From Bacteroidales bacterium (GTDB lineage Bacteria > Bacteroidota > Bacteroidia > Bacteroidales > WCHB1-69), in NCBI GenBank assembly GCA_017527945.1, contig JAFXPL010000139.1, positions 1-15,621 on the forward strand: a stretch of DNA of 15,621 bases, read 5' to 3'. The notes under the pieces were generated by a model. The model was not told the origin of the DNA. It made no database searches and was given only the letters and a program-made list of their open reading frames with translations. A program made the translations under genes and the position numbers. Of the stretch, positions 1 through 6,499 are shown one piece after another (position 1 is the stretch's first letter; each line of letters opens with the position of its first letter).

Positions 1-120
1 AACCCCACCTGCGATCCCGAGGTGATGCGCCGACTCGAAGAGATGAATGCCGAAAACACTGAAAATCAACAGGAAACAGACCCCCGGTGGGATGCCCTGA
101 AGAACATAAAATTCGATTAA
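1..120 (+). CDS. DUF177/YceD family protein, C-terminal end (5' truncated)
   Basis: The window opens inside a reading frame that runs for 39 codons to a TAA at 118-120. The visible tail has a Cys-Asp-Pro stretch near the start, a Glu/Asn-rich low-complexity linker, and ends with DPRWDALKNIKFD. The ending 'DPRW..L..L' is the typical C-terminus of the DUF177/YceD family, whose gene sits directly upstream of rpmF in a very wide range of bacteria; the protein has been linked to 23S rRNA accumulation and ribosome assembly. Here rpmF follows after 21 bp, so the two are very probably co-transcribed. The assignment rests on the tail motif plus the neighbour; the catalytic or binding part of the protein lies outside the window. 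Confidence 0.8.
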   Translation, partial: NPTCDPEVMRRLEEMNAENTENQQETDPRWDALKNIKFD

Positions 121-141
121 TAACAATAAAAATTTAGAAAT

Positions 142-330
142 ATGCCACATCCGAAAAGAAGACACTCTGCTATCAGAAGAGATAAGAGAAGAGCCAACGA
201 TTTCATCACCGCTCCCCAGCTGACCACGTGCAGCCACTGCGGTGCACCGATTTTAACCCACCGTGTATGCCCTGAATGCGGCTACTACAGAGGTAAGCAG
301 GCTATCGAAATCGGAAACTCCGCCGAATAA
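142..330 (+). CDS. rpmF: 50S ribosomal protein L32
   Basis: A 62-residue basic protein starting MPHPKRRHSAIRRDKRRAND, the standard L32 N-terminus (family: M-x-x-PKRR-x-S-x-x-RRDKRR). The middle holds a zinc-ribbon arrangement: CSHCGA, then HRVCPECGYYRGK, giving a four-cysteine CxxC...CxxC site. Length is normal for the family. L32 is a component of the large ribosomal subunit near the peptidyl transferase region. The start is set by an A/T-rich leader right before the ATG, 21 bp after the upstream DUF177/YceD stop. A strong hairpin terminator follows 31 bp after the stop. In many Bacteroidales plsX and fabH follow rpmF; here rdgB follows instead. Confidence 0.97.
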   Translation: MPHPKRRHSAIRRDKRRANDFITAPQLTTCSHCGAPILTHRVCPECGYYRGKQAIEIGNSAE

Positions 331-361
331 CATCCCGGTGATGTTTCGCGAAAACACAACG

Positions 362-390
362 GATGACACAAGCAATTGTGTCATCTTTTT
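362..390 (+). terminator. Rho-independent terminator after rpmF
   Basis: A perfect 10-bp stem, GATGACACAA (362-371) with TTGTGTCATC (376-385), closes a GCAA tetraloop of the stable GNRA type and is followed at once by five T (386-390). This is a textbook intrinsic terminator for the DUF177/YceD-rpmF unit. It lies only 14 bp ahead of the rdgB start codon, which leaves little room for a separate promoter after it. Confidence 0.88.
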
Positions 391-404
391 GAGTATATAG
401 CATT

Positions 405-983
405 ATGGAAATCATATTCGCCACCCACAACCTGCACAAGACAGAGGAAGTCCGCGCCATCCTCGGCAGCCGCTACCACATCCGCAACCTGCCCGAACTG
501 GGCTGCCCCGACATTCCCGAAACCGCCGACACCCTGAAAGGAAACGCCCTGCAAAAAGCCCAATATGTGGTGGACCACTACCACCTCAACTGCTTTGCCG
601 ACGACACCGGACTGGAAATCGAGGCCTTGGACAACCGCCCGGGCGTCTTCTCCGCACGCTACGCCGGCGAAGGATGCTCCTACCAGGACAACGTGCTCAA
701 GGTGTTAGACGAAATGCGCGGCATGACCAACCGAAAGGCCTGCTTTAAAACAGTCGTCGCCCTCCTTTTGGACGGCGAGCAATACTTTTTCGAAGGACGG
801 GTGGATGGCGTCATCCTCCCGGAACAGCGCGGCACCGACGGCTTCGGCTACGACCCCATCTTCCTGCCCGACGGCTTCGACCAGACTTTCGCGGAGATGG
901 ATGCCGCCACGAAGAACAGCATCAGCCACCGCGGACGAGCCATGCGGAAATTGCAGGATTTCCTGCTTAATCACGGGAAATAA
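405..983 (+). CDS. rdgB: RdgB/HAM1 non-canonical purine NTP pyrophosphatase
   Basis: 192 residues, the usual length for this family. It hydrolyses dITP, ITP and XTP to monophosphates plus pyrophosphate, keeping deaminated purines out of DNA and RNA. Family motifs are all present: THNLHK at 7-12 (the S/T-x-N-x-x-K nucleotide-binding start), ADDTGLE at 65-71 with the metal-binding acidic pair, GVFSARYAG at 80-88, GFGYDPIF at 146-153 and the SHR triplet at 174-176 that recognises the base. The start at 405 puts the first motif directly after the initiating Met, as expected. The gene follows the rpmF terminator by 14 bp and converges with purN. No TAnnTTTG box is visible just ahead, so transcription may be by read-through or from a promoter inside the rpmF region. 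Confidence 0.95.
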   Translation: MEIIFATHNLHKTEEVRAILGSRYHIRNLPELGCPDIPETADTLKGNALQKAQYVVDHYHLNCFADDTGLEIEALDNRPGVFSARYAGEGCSYQDNVLKVLDEMRGMTNRKACFKTVVALLLDGEQYFFEGRVDGVILPEQRGTDGFGYDPIFLPDGFDQTFAEMDAATKNSISHRGRAMRKLQDFLLNHGK

Positions 984-1018
984 CCGCTGTTGGAATTGAA
1001 TCTCGAAAAATTGAATCG

Positions 1019-1036
1019 GACGCGATGAACCGCGTC
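1019..1036. terminator. Weak hairpin between convergent rdgB and purN
   Basis: GACGCG (1019-1024) pairs with CGCGTC (1031-1036) around a 6-base loop in the 64-bp gap between two convergent genes. There is no T-tract on the plus-strand side. On the minus-strand side a run of five T follows about nine bases after the stem. It could act as a weak terminator for purN, but the evidence is thin. Confidence 0.25.
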
Positions 1037-1047
1037 ACAACAGGAAA

Positions 1048-1620
1048 TTATAAACCCGAAGCCAAGACATCGTTGATCACCAGCGGGAAATATTTGTGTT
1101 CCAGCTGGTGGATTTTTGCCTCGACGGTTTCCAATGTGTCGTCAGGCTCGGCATGGAAGGCGAACTGGTTGATGATTTTGCCCGTGTCAACCCCTTCGTC
1201 AACATAATGGACCGTGATACCGAACACTTTCACGCCGTAGTGGAAAGCATCGGCGATGCCGTGTGCGCCCGGGAAGGAGGGCAGCAGCGCCGGATGCAGG
1301 TTGATGATCCGCATCGGATAGGCCTCCAAAAGCGTTTTCCCGATGATTCGCATATAGCCCGCCAAGACAATGTAATCGACCTGGCGCGCCTTCAGCTCGT
1401 TCAAAACGGCCTGCTCGTAGGCGGCCTTCCCGGCATACTCCTTCGCACAAAAAGTGAACGCGTCAATGCCGGCGGCATTGGCGCGTTCCACTGCTTTGCT
1501 TGAAGGATTGTCGGATACCAAAAGGGCGATTTCGGCTTTCAGCGTCTGCTGTTTGACGGCCTCGATAATGGCCTGGAAATTGGAGCCGAAGCCACTGGCA
1601 AATACGGCAATCTTCTTCAT
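1048..1620 (-). CDS. purN: Phosphoribosylglycinamide formyltransferase
   Basis: 190 residues, standard for the single-domain enzyme. It transfers a formyl group from 10-formyltetrahydrofolate to GAR, the third step of de novo purine synthesis. Visible signatures: the phosphate-binding SGFGSN at 9-14; INLHPALLPSFPG at 106-118, holding the catalytic Asn107 and His109; and HYVDEGVDTG at 138-147, with the catalytic Asp145. The gene begins only 6 bp after the stop of the Cys-rich lipoprotein gene at 1627-2118 on the same strand, so both are probably read from the promoter near 2163-2170. No other purine gene is next to it; purC lies about 5 kb away on the other strand. Enzyme identity is very secure; the operon is inferred from spacing. 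Confidence 0.97.
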   Translation of the reverse strand: MKKIAVFASGFGSNFQAIIEAVKQQTLKAEIALLVSDNPSSKAVERANAAGIDAFTFCAKEYAGKAAYEQAVLNELKARQVDYIVLAGYMRIIGKTLLEAYPMRIINLHPALLPSFPGAHGIADAFHYGVKVFGITVHYVDEGVDTGKIINQFAFHAEPDDTLETVEAKIHQLEHKYFPLVINDVLASGL

Positions 1621-1626
1621 AACGAA

Positions 1627-2118
1627 TTAGTTACCTTTCGGACATTTGCCACCCTCTTTCGGACAGCCTTCGCCTTTTTGACAGCCGGGTTTGTCACCGC
1701 CCTTGCAGCAAGCCTTGCCTTCGCCCTTCTTGCAGCCACCGCAGCAGCCCATTTCGTCAAAAGCAGCCTTTCTGTCATCGAGGGAGAGCTTGTCCCAGTT
1801 GAGCATGGCAGCCTCGAACTTGGCTTTCTTCTCTTCCTGGGCTTTCTTCATCGCCTGCATTTCGTCATACTTGGCCTTGCGCTGGTCAAGCAACTCGGCT
1901 TTGCGCTCGTCGGTGATGTTTTCCCAGTTCTGCCAGTCTTCGGCGGCTTTCTTGCAAGCCTCCATCTCGGCTTTCTGCTCCTCGGTCATTTCCTTGCAGC
2001 AGGGCTCTTCGGCCTGCACTTCGGTGTTTGCCGCAGGCTGCTCAGCGGGTTTGTTGTTGGTGCACGCGGCGAAAGTCAGACAGCAAGCTGCTGCCATCAG
2101 GATGAATAATTTCTTCAT
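1627..2118 (-). CDS. Cysteine-rich lipoprotein with internal Trp repeat (unknown function)
   Basis: 163 residues. The N-terminus is a lipoprotein signal, with the lipobox LTFAAC ending at Cys19. Two similar segments follow: NWENITDERKAELLDQ (64-79) and NWDKLSLDDRKAAFDE (107-122), separated by a charged, probably helical Lys/Glu/Met-rich stretch. The last 40 residues hold eight cysteines (125, 126, 129, 137, 138, 146, 152, 159) between Gly and Lys, with a further CC pair at 40-41 and Cys55. Apart from the lipidated Cys19, the mature chain has eleven cysteines. No named family is recognised. A metal- or thiol-binding envelope protein is a reasonable guess from composition only. The start is supported by the -7 box about 45 bp upstream. 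It is followed after 6 bp by purN. Confidence 0.85.
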   Translation of the reverse strand: MKKLFILMAAACCLTFAACTNNKPAEQPAANTEVQAEEPCCKEMTEEQKAEMEACKKAAEDWQNWENITDERKAELLDQRKAKYDEMQAMKKAQEEKKAKFEAAMLNWDKLSLDDRKAAFDEMGCCGGCKKGEGKACCKGGDKPGCQKGEGCPKEGGKCPKGN

Positions 2119-2162
2119 TTTTTCTCGTTTTTAGTTTGTTTCTACTATTTTTATTTGCGCCG

Positions 2163-2170
2163 CAAAAATA
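2163..2170 (-). promoter_or_regulatory. Bacteroidetes -7 box for lipoprotein-purN unit
   Basis: On the minus strand this reads TATTTTTG, an exact match to the Bacteroidetes sigma-ABfr -7 consensus TAnnTTTG. It would start transcription near 2156, giving a leader of roughly 38 bases before the lipoprotein ATG at 2118. No clear -33 TTTG is seen at the expected spacing. A 13-bp palindrome, TTTGCG-C-CGCAAA (2154-2166), overlaps the box and the predicted start site and could be an operator. Confidence 0.55.
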
Positions 2171-2236
2171 GTTTTTTTCCAAAACGCTAAGTGTTTAAAA
2201 ATCTTAAAAATGACAAGAAGCCGCGATTTGTTTACA

Positions 2237-2265
2237 TGGACAAAACTATGGGCGAATTGTGTCCA
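2237..2265. promoter_or_regulatory. Inverted repeat in divergent promoter region (possible operator)
   Basis: TGGACAAAA (2237-2245) and TTGTGTCCA (2257-2265) form an inverted repeat with 8 of 9 positions paired and a 11-base spacer. It lies between the two divergent -7 boxes at 2163-2170 and 2296-2303, where a regulator of either direction could bind. The outer TGGACA/TGTCCA six bases match perfectly. No cognate regulator gene is in the window, so function is unproven. Confidence 0.3.
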
Positions 2266-2295
2266 AATAATTCATGTTCTGGTTTCTAAAAATGC

Positions 2296-2303
2296 TATCT
2301 TTG
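2296..2303 (+). promoter_or_regulatory. Bacteroidetes -7 box for membrane protein at 2325
   Basis: TATCTTTG matches the TAnnTTTG -7 consensus exactly. Transcription would begin near 2310, 15 bases before the ATG at 2325. This position lies downstream of the longer in-frame ATG at 2274, so it argues for 2325 as the real start. No good -33 element is visible. Confidence 0.55.
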
Positions 2304-2324
2304 CCAGCTAAAAACATACTTCGT

Positions 2325-2894
2325 ATGCCAACAGACCCCAAATCAGATCCGAACGGACTTGACGGCCGCTCCAAACTGCTTAGCAGCCGCCCAGAACCGG
2401 ACAACGTCCTTTTCTGGGGATTGTGTACCCTTATCGGCACCCTTTTCTGCCTGATTGGAATCGGTTTTATCGTTTCGATGTTCTTCGACGATGGCTGGCC
2501 GGATATTTTCAGTGTCCTTACCGGTCTGCTTTTGGAGACTTTACCCGTCGCCTATACGTTGGTGGTATTGGACACGCTCATCTGGCAACTAAAAGGGAAG
2601 GAGATCGTCACTTACACGCAAGAGGCATTGTACATCAGACGTGAAGGGAAATTGTTCAAACGGGAGTGGGAGCTTCCGTGGGACTGCGTGATCGATGTGC
2701 AACCTTATTTCGCCCCCTGGTATAAAGTGATAATCTTGCGGAAAGAGGCTGATGAAAAGCTCAAACTGACCTACAAGACGGAAATGAACAACGTCTGCTC
2801 CTTGGAATTCGGACTACTGCTCAACGAAAACCAGCAGGAGATTGTCATAGACCGCATCAAGGAACTTTGTGCAAAAAAATATAACACAAGATGA
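2325..2894 (+). CDS. Two-helix membrane protein with soluble C-terminal domain (unknown function)
   Basis: 189 residues from the chosen start. An in-frame ATG at 2274 would add 17 residues, but the -7 box at 2296-2303 lies inside that extension, so 2325 is preferred. After a polar N-terminus of about 27 residues come two hydrophobic segments, about 28-54 and 61-87, both likely membrane helices. A soluble region of about 100 residues follows, beginning KGKEIVTYTQEALYIRRE and continuing with alternating hydrophobic and charged residues and Trp-rich turns (EWELPWDCV, APWYKV). This layout, two helices and then a beta-rich domain, resembles bacterial PH-like membrane proteins, but I cannot confirm a family. 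No operon partner is evident; the next gene has its own promoter box. Confidence 0.75.
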   Translation: MPTDPKSDPNGLDGRSKLLSSRPEPDNVLFWGLCTLIGTLFCLIGIGFIVSMFFDDGWPDIFSVLTGLLLETLPVAYTLVVLDTLIWQLKGKEIVTYTQEALYIRREGKLFKREWELPWDCVIDVQPYFAPWYKVIILRKEADEKLKLTYKTEMNNVCSLEFGLLLNENQQEIVIDRIKELCAKKYNTR

Positions 2895-2934
2895 CATGGA
2901 GCTCCGCCCATTCCGTGCATATTCAAAATTTATG

Positions 2935-2942
2935 TACCTTTG
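2935..2942 (+). promoter_or_regulatory. Bacteroidetes -7 box for first subtilase
   Basis: TACCTTTG is an exact TAnnTTTG match. A start of transcription near 2949 gives a leader of about 18 bases before the ATG at 2967. It excludes the longer TTG-initiated frame at 2940, which overlaps the box itself. The second subtilase at 4709 has no such box, so both protease genes may be read from here. Confidence 0.55.
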
Positions 2943-2966
2943 CAGGTTTTTTTAATTGACATCGGA

Positions 2967-4622
2967 ATGAAGCATTTTACGCTGTTTTGGCTTATGGTCG
3001 GGCTGTCGCTGACCCTTTTCGCCCAAAGTCCCACTTGTTACCGTATCTATCTGAGTGACAAAAACAATTCTCCTTATACCATCGACAATCCATCGGCATT
3101 TCTCTCCCAACGCGCCCTCAACAAGCGCACCCGTTTCAACATCCCGATAACGGAACAGGACCTGCCCGTCAACCCGCAGTACAGGCAGCAGATTCTCGCA
3201 CTGCACCCGCAGATGCAGCCGTTGGCTGTCTCGAAATGGATGAACACGTTTACGGTCTATTGCCCTGACAGCACGATAATACCGCAAATCGAAAGCTTGC
3301 CCTTCGTGGATTCTGTGATGGCCGTGGGTGCCTACCGGCTGCACGAAACACCCGCAGGGCAGGCGGCTCCGGTCAATCCGGAACCGATGGTCCACAACAC
3401 GCTTCCCGCCGGCAAAGACAGCGCGAGCTACGGCTACGGATTCGCGCAGATTGCGCTGCACAACGGCCATCGGCTGCACGAGGCCGGCTTCAAGGGCGAA
3501 GGAATGCTCATCGCGGTAATCGACGGCGGCTTTTTCGGCATCGAAACCATCTCCTTTTATCAGGAGTTGGTGAACAGCGGACGGTTTTTTGGCCGTTACT
3601 CGCTGATGCCCGCCTTTGTTGACACGCTGCAGAGCGGCTGGTCGGAGGTGCACGGCACGATTGTGACCTCGGCCATGGCCGCCAACACCGGCGGCGAACT
3701 GGTGGGGACAGCTCCGGCGGCTTCCTACGCCCTCATCCACTCCGAGTGGGTGGGTTCTGAAGAGCTTGTGGAGGAAGATTTCTGGGCCAATGCTGCTGAA
3801 ATCGCCGACAGCCTCGGAGCCGATGTCATCAACTCCTCGTTGGGCTACCGCAGTTTCCCCGACTTCCCGCAGGCGGACATCACCTACGCGGACATGGACG
3901 GGGTGAACAGCATCGCTTCGCGCTGCGCCACCATCCTCGGCCAAAAGGGCGTGATTGTCTGCGTGGCCGCAGGCAACGACGGCAACGGTGAATTCTACCA
4001 CATCAGCCGTCCGGGCGACGCTTTCGACATCCTCTGCGTGGGTGCCTGCACCACCGACAGCCTCATCGCCGACTTCTCCTCCCGGGGCTACTCCTACGAC
4101 GGCCGCGTGAAGCCCGACATCACCTCCATGGGCGTGAACACCGCCTGCTACTATCCTGAAGACATGCTGAGTTACTCCAACGGCACCAGCTTGGCCACCC
4201 CCGTCGCCGCCGGCCTCTGCGCTTGTTTGTGGCAGGCCATGCCCGGCTACACCTCTACGCAGATGATGCAGATCATCCGCGAAAGCGCACACCTCTACAA
4301 TGACCCCAACCCCGAATACGGCTACGGCATCCCCGACTTCTACAAAGCCTACGCAAGCCACGTCGGCCTCAACGATTACAAAACGCAGCAGGTCAGCATC
4401 TATCCCAACCCCGTCACCGACAAGCTAAACATCGTTAACCCCGACGGCAACATCCAGACCGTCTCCGTCTATAACGCCTCCGGCCAACTCGTCCTCCAAA
4501 CTGCCGCCTCCAGCTCCCCAATTCTCGAAATCCCCGTAACCAACTTACCCAATGGATTTTACATCGGAACAGCAACACTCAACAACAATCTGATTGCAAC
4601 GTTTAAATTTATGAAACGATGA
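2967..4622 (+). CDS. Secreted subtilisin-like (S8) protease with T9SS sorting domain, copy 1
   Basis: 551 residues from ATG 2967, which gives a clean signal peptide (MKHFTLFWLMVGLSLTLFAQ) with cleavage near residue 20. Residues 25-125 form the N-terminal region common to Bacteroidetes S8 proteases (YRIYLSDKN, then LSQRALNKRTRFNIP), probably a propeptide. The catalytic domain follows: Asp186 in AVIDGGF, His229 in VHGT, oxyanion Asn337 in AAGND and Ser408 in NGTSLATP. All four are present, so the enzyme should be active. From about 472 a Por-type C-terminal domain begins (SIYPNPVTDKLNIV), ending FKFMKR, the signal for export by the type IX system and surface attachment. Likely role: extracellular or cell-surface protein digestion. 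A paralogue follows 86 bp downstream. Confidence 0.94.
   Translation: MKHFTLFWLMVGLSLTLFAQSPTCYRIYLSDKNNSPYTIDNPSAFLSQRALNKRTRFNIPITEQDLPVNPQYRQQILALHPQMQPLAVSKWMNTFTVYCPDSTIIPQIESLPFVDSVMAVGAYRLHETPAGQAAPVNPEPMVHNTLPAGKDSASYGYGFAQIALHNGHRLHEAGFKGEGMLIAVIDGGFFGIETISFYQELVNSGRFFGRYSLMPAFVDTLQSGWSEVHGTIVTSAMAANTGGELVGTAPAASYALIHSEWVGSEELVEEDFWANAAEIADSLGADVINSSLGYRSFPDFPQADITYADMDGVNSIASRCATILGQKGVIVCVAAGNDGNGEFYHISRPGDAFDILCVGACTTDSLIADFSSRGYSYDGRVKPDITSMGVNTACYYPEDMLSYSNGTSLATPVAAGLCACLWQAMPGYTSTQMMQIIRESAHLYNDPNPEYGYGIPDFYKAYASHVGLNDYKTQQVSIYPNPVTDKLNIVNPDGNIQTVSVYNASGQLVLQTAASSSPILEIPVTNLPNGFYIGTATLNNNLIATFKFMKR
4437..4501 (+). repeat. 65-bp exact repeat shared by the two subtilase genes
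   Basis: These 65 bases are identical to 6206-6270 in the second subtilase gene. They encode most of the first half of the sorting domain, from NPDGNIQTVSVYNASGQLV onward. Identity that includes all third codon positions stands out against the clearly diverged codons in the middle of the two genes, and points to recent gene conversion or duplication of this part. Confidence 0.85.
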
Positions 4623-4708
4623 TCCGCTACCGAGCTTTTGCCCCCTGCTGGGGCAGTTCAAAGAAAAATCTTAAAACCCTAAACCTTAAACCAATAAACC
4701 CTCAAAAT

Positions 4709-6397
4709 ATGAAACAGTTGACGCTATTATGGTTCCTTCTTGGCCTGGCCATCTCCCTTCTCGGCCAGAACCCAAGTCCGACCTGTTACCGGGTTTATCT
4801 GAGTGACAAGAACAATACGCCTTATTCCATCAGCAATCCGTCAGCTTATCTGTCACAACGCGCCATTGACAAGCGGACACGATTCAACATTCCGATAACG
4901 GAACAGGATCTCCCCATCAACCCACAATACAAGCAGCAGATTTTGGCTTTGGATTCGCAGATGCGGCCATTAGCTGTGTCCAAATGGATGAACACGTTTA
5001 CGGTTTATTGCCCAGACAGCACTGTCGTCCCGCAAATCGAGAACCTGCCGTTTGTGGACTCCATTCTGGCAGTGGCCGCATATCAATTACACGAAATGCC
5101 TATAGTCCAAGCTGCTCCGGATAATCAAACTCCGATTGTTCACAATATAACGACTCCCAGCAAAGACTCACTGGACTATGGATACGGTTTTCATCAAATT
5201 GCTCTGCATAACGGCCATCTATTACACGCGGAAGGCTATCATGGCGAAGGTATGCTTATTGCTGTGCTGGATGGCGGATTTAGAGGTGTTGAGTCATATC
5301 CTTTTTTTCAAGAACTTGTAAATAGCGGACGCTATTTGGGTAAGTATGTATTGTTGCCCAATCTTGTGGATACATTATCCTATGGCGGTATTGAAGTCGG
5401 ACACGGTTCAGACGTAACCGCTGCAATGGCCTCTAACTCTCCTGGAGAAGTTATCGGCACCGCCCCGGACGCTTCTTACGTTTTCATCGTATCAGAATTT
5501 GGGGGGACAGAACAGCTCATCGAGGAGGATTTTTGGGCCAATGGGGCCGAAATCGCCGACAGCGTTGGTGCAGATATCCTCAACTCCTCATTAGGTTATT
5601 ATAATTTCCGAGATTTTCCACAAGCTAACTTTACCTATGCAGAACTTGACGGACAGCATAGTGTTGCCTCACGCTGCGCTACCATTTTAGGGGAAAAAGG
5701 TGTTGTGGTTTGTATTTCAGCTGGAAATTGGGGCGATCCCTCTTGGTATTACATAGGACATCCTGCCGATGCCTTTGACATTCTTAGCGTAGGTGCTACA
5801 TCCGATAGCCTTCATGTAGGCTTTTCTTCGCACGGTCCAACTCCTGACGGCCGCGTGAAACCTGATGTCGTGGCTGAAGGGTGGGATGTTTATTTGTATG
5901 GTCCCGCACCTCCCGATTATCCTTATGATTATTGCATTTACTCAACTGGTGGGACAAGTCTATCGTGCCCCATCATTGCCGGTCTCAGTGCCTGCCTCTG
6001 GCAGGCCTTGCCCAAATACACCTCCTCCGAGATCATGCAGATCATCCGCGAGAGCAGCCACCTTTACAACAACCCCAACCCTGATCTCGGTTACGGCATC
6101 CCCGACTTCCACAAAGCCTACTCCACTCATGTCGGCATCAACGACTACAATCCGCTGACTCTCAGCATCTATCCGAACCCCGTCACCGACAAGCTGCACA
6201 TCGTCAACCCCGACGGCAACATCCAGACCGTCTCCGTCTATAACGCCTCCGGCCAACTCGTCCTCCAAACCACCGTTACCCACTCCCCGATTCTCGAAAT
6301 CCCCGTAACGAACTTACCGAATGGCTTTTACATCGGAACCGCCACCCTCAACAATCACCAAACCGCCACCTTTAAATTTATAAAAAGAATTCCTTAA
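4709..6397 (+). CDS. Secreted subtilisin-like (S8) protease with T9SS sorting domain, copy 2
   Basis: 562 residues from ATG 4709. The frame stays open back to 4619, but the upstream 30 residues are not signal-like, while MKQLTLLWFLLGLAISLLGQ is a good signal peptide. It is paralogous to the gene just upstream along its whole length: same propeptide-like N-terminus (YRVYLSDKN, LSQRAIDKRTRFNIP), same triad with Asp188 (AVLDGGF), His232 (GHGSD), oxyanion Asn340 (SAGNW) and Ser417 (GGTSLSCP), and the same Por sorting domain from about 487 (SIYPNPVTDKLHIV). The substrate-binding part differs most; for example, copy 2 has GWDVYLYGPAPPDYPYDY before the Ser motif. The middle of the gene (roughly 5090-5960) is visibly AT-richer than both its own ends and copy 1. 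Probably a second specificity of the same secreted protease system. Confidence 0.94.
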   Translation: MKQLTLLWFLLGLAISLLGQNPSPTCYRVYLSDKNNTPYSISNPSAYLSQRAIDKRTRFNIPITEQDLPINPQYKQQILALDSQMRPLAVSKWMNTFTVYCPDSTVVPQIENLPFVDSILAVAAYQLHEMPIVQAAPDNQTPIVHNITTPSKDSLDYGYGFHQIALHNGHLLHAEGYHGEGMLIAVLDGGFRGVESYPFFQELVNSGRYLGKYVLLPNLVDTLSYGGIEVGHGSDVTAAMASNSPGEVIGTAPDASYVFIVSEFGGTEQLIEEDFWANGAEIADSVGADILNSSLGYYNFRDFPQANFTYAELDGQHSVASRCATILGEKGVVVCISAGNWGDPSWYYIGHPADAFDILSVGATSDSLHVGFSSHGPTPDGRVKPDVVAEGWDVYLYGPAPPDYPYDYCIYSTGGTSLSCPIIAGLSACLWQALPKYTSSEIMQIIRESSHLYNNPNPDLGYGIPDFHKAYSTHVGINDYNPLTLSIYPNPVTDKLHIVNPDGNIQTVSVYNASGQLVLQTTVTHSPILEIPVTNLPNGFYIGTATLNNHQTATFKFIKRIP

Positions 6398-6400
6398 GCA

Positions 6401-6463
6401 GTCCCGAAGGGACAACATGCGCGAAGCGCAAATAACCCCATACAAGCGAAGCGCAGTGTGGGG
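6401..6463 (+). repeat. Cluster of three short hairpins between subtilase 2 and purC
   Basis: Three palindromes in 63 bp: GTCCC-GAA-GGGAC (6401-6413), TGCGC-GAA-GCGCA (6418-6430), and CCCCATAC (6436-6443) with GTGTGGGG (6456-6463), one G-T wobble, around an inner AGCGAAGCGCA. The first two share a 5-bp stem and GAA loop. No T-tract follows, so these are not classic terminators. A short direct repeat, CCAATAGCCAAAAGCCAATAG, lies just downstream (6464-6484) before purC. Confidence 0.75.
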
Positions 6464-6499
6464 CCAATAGCCAAAAGCCAATAGCTAAAGTTAAAAAAT

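Noticed and set aside
1678..2134. Two plus-strand frames opposite the Cys-rich lipoprotein
   Set aside because: They look hydrophobic and membrane-like only because they are the complement of Lys/Glu/Ala codons. The minus-strand frame has a lipobox, internal repeats and a -7 box.
2274..2324. Longer N-terminus for the membrane protein (start at 2274)
   Set aside because: A -7 box at 2296-2303 lies within this extension and the added residues are not signal-like; 2325 is the better start.
2952..4361. Long open frame (469 codons) on the minus strand opposite subtilase 1
   Set aside because: It is antisense to a gene with intact catalytic triad, signal peptide and sorting domain. Its translation is Val/Gly/His-rich without domains, as expected from GC-biased third codon positions of the real gene.
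4640..4654. GCCCC-CTGCT-GGGGC hairpin between the two subtilase genes as a terminator
   Set aside because: The stem is only five or six bp and no T-run follows, so termination between the two genes is not supported. It may be another spacer palindrome.
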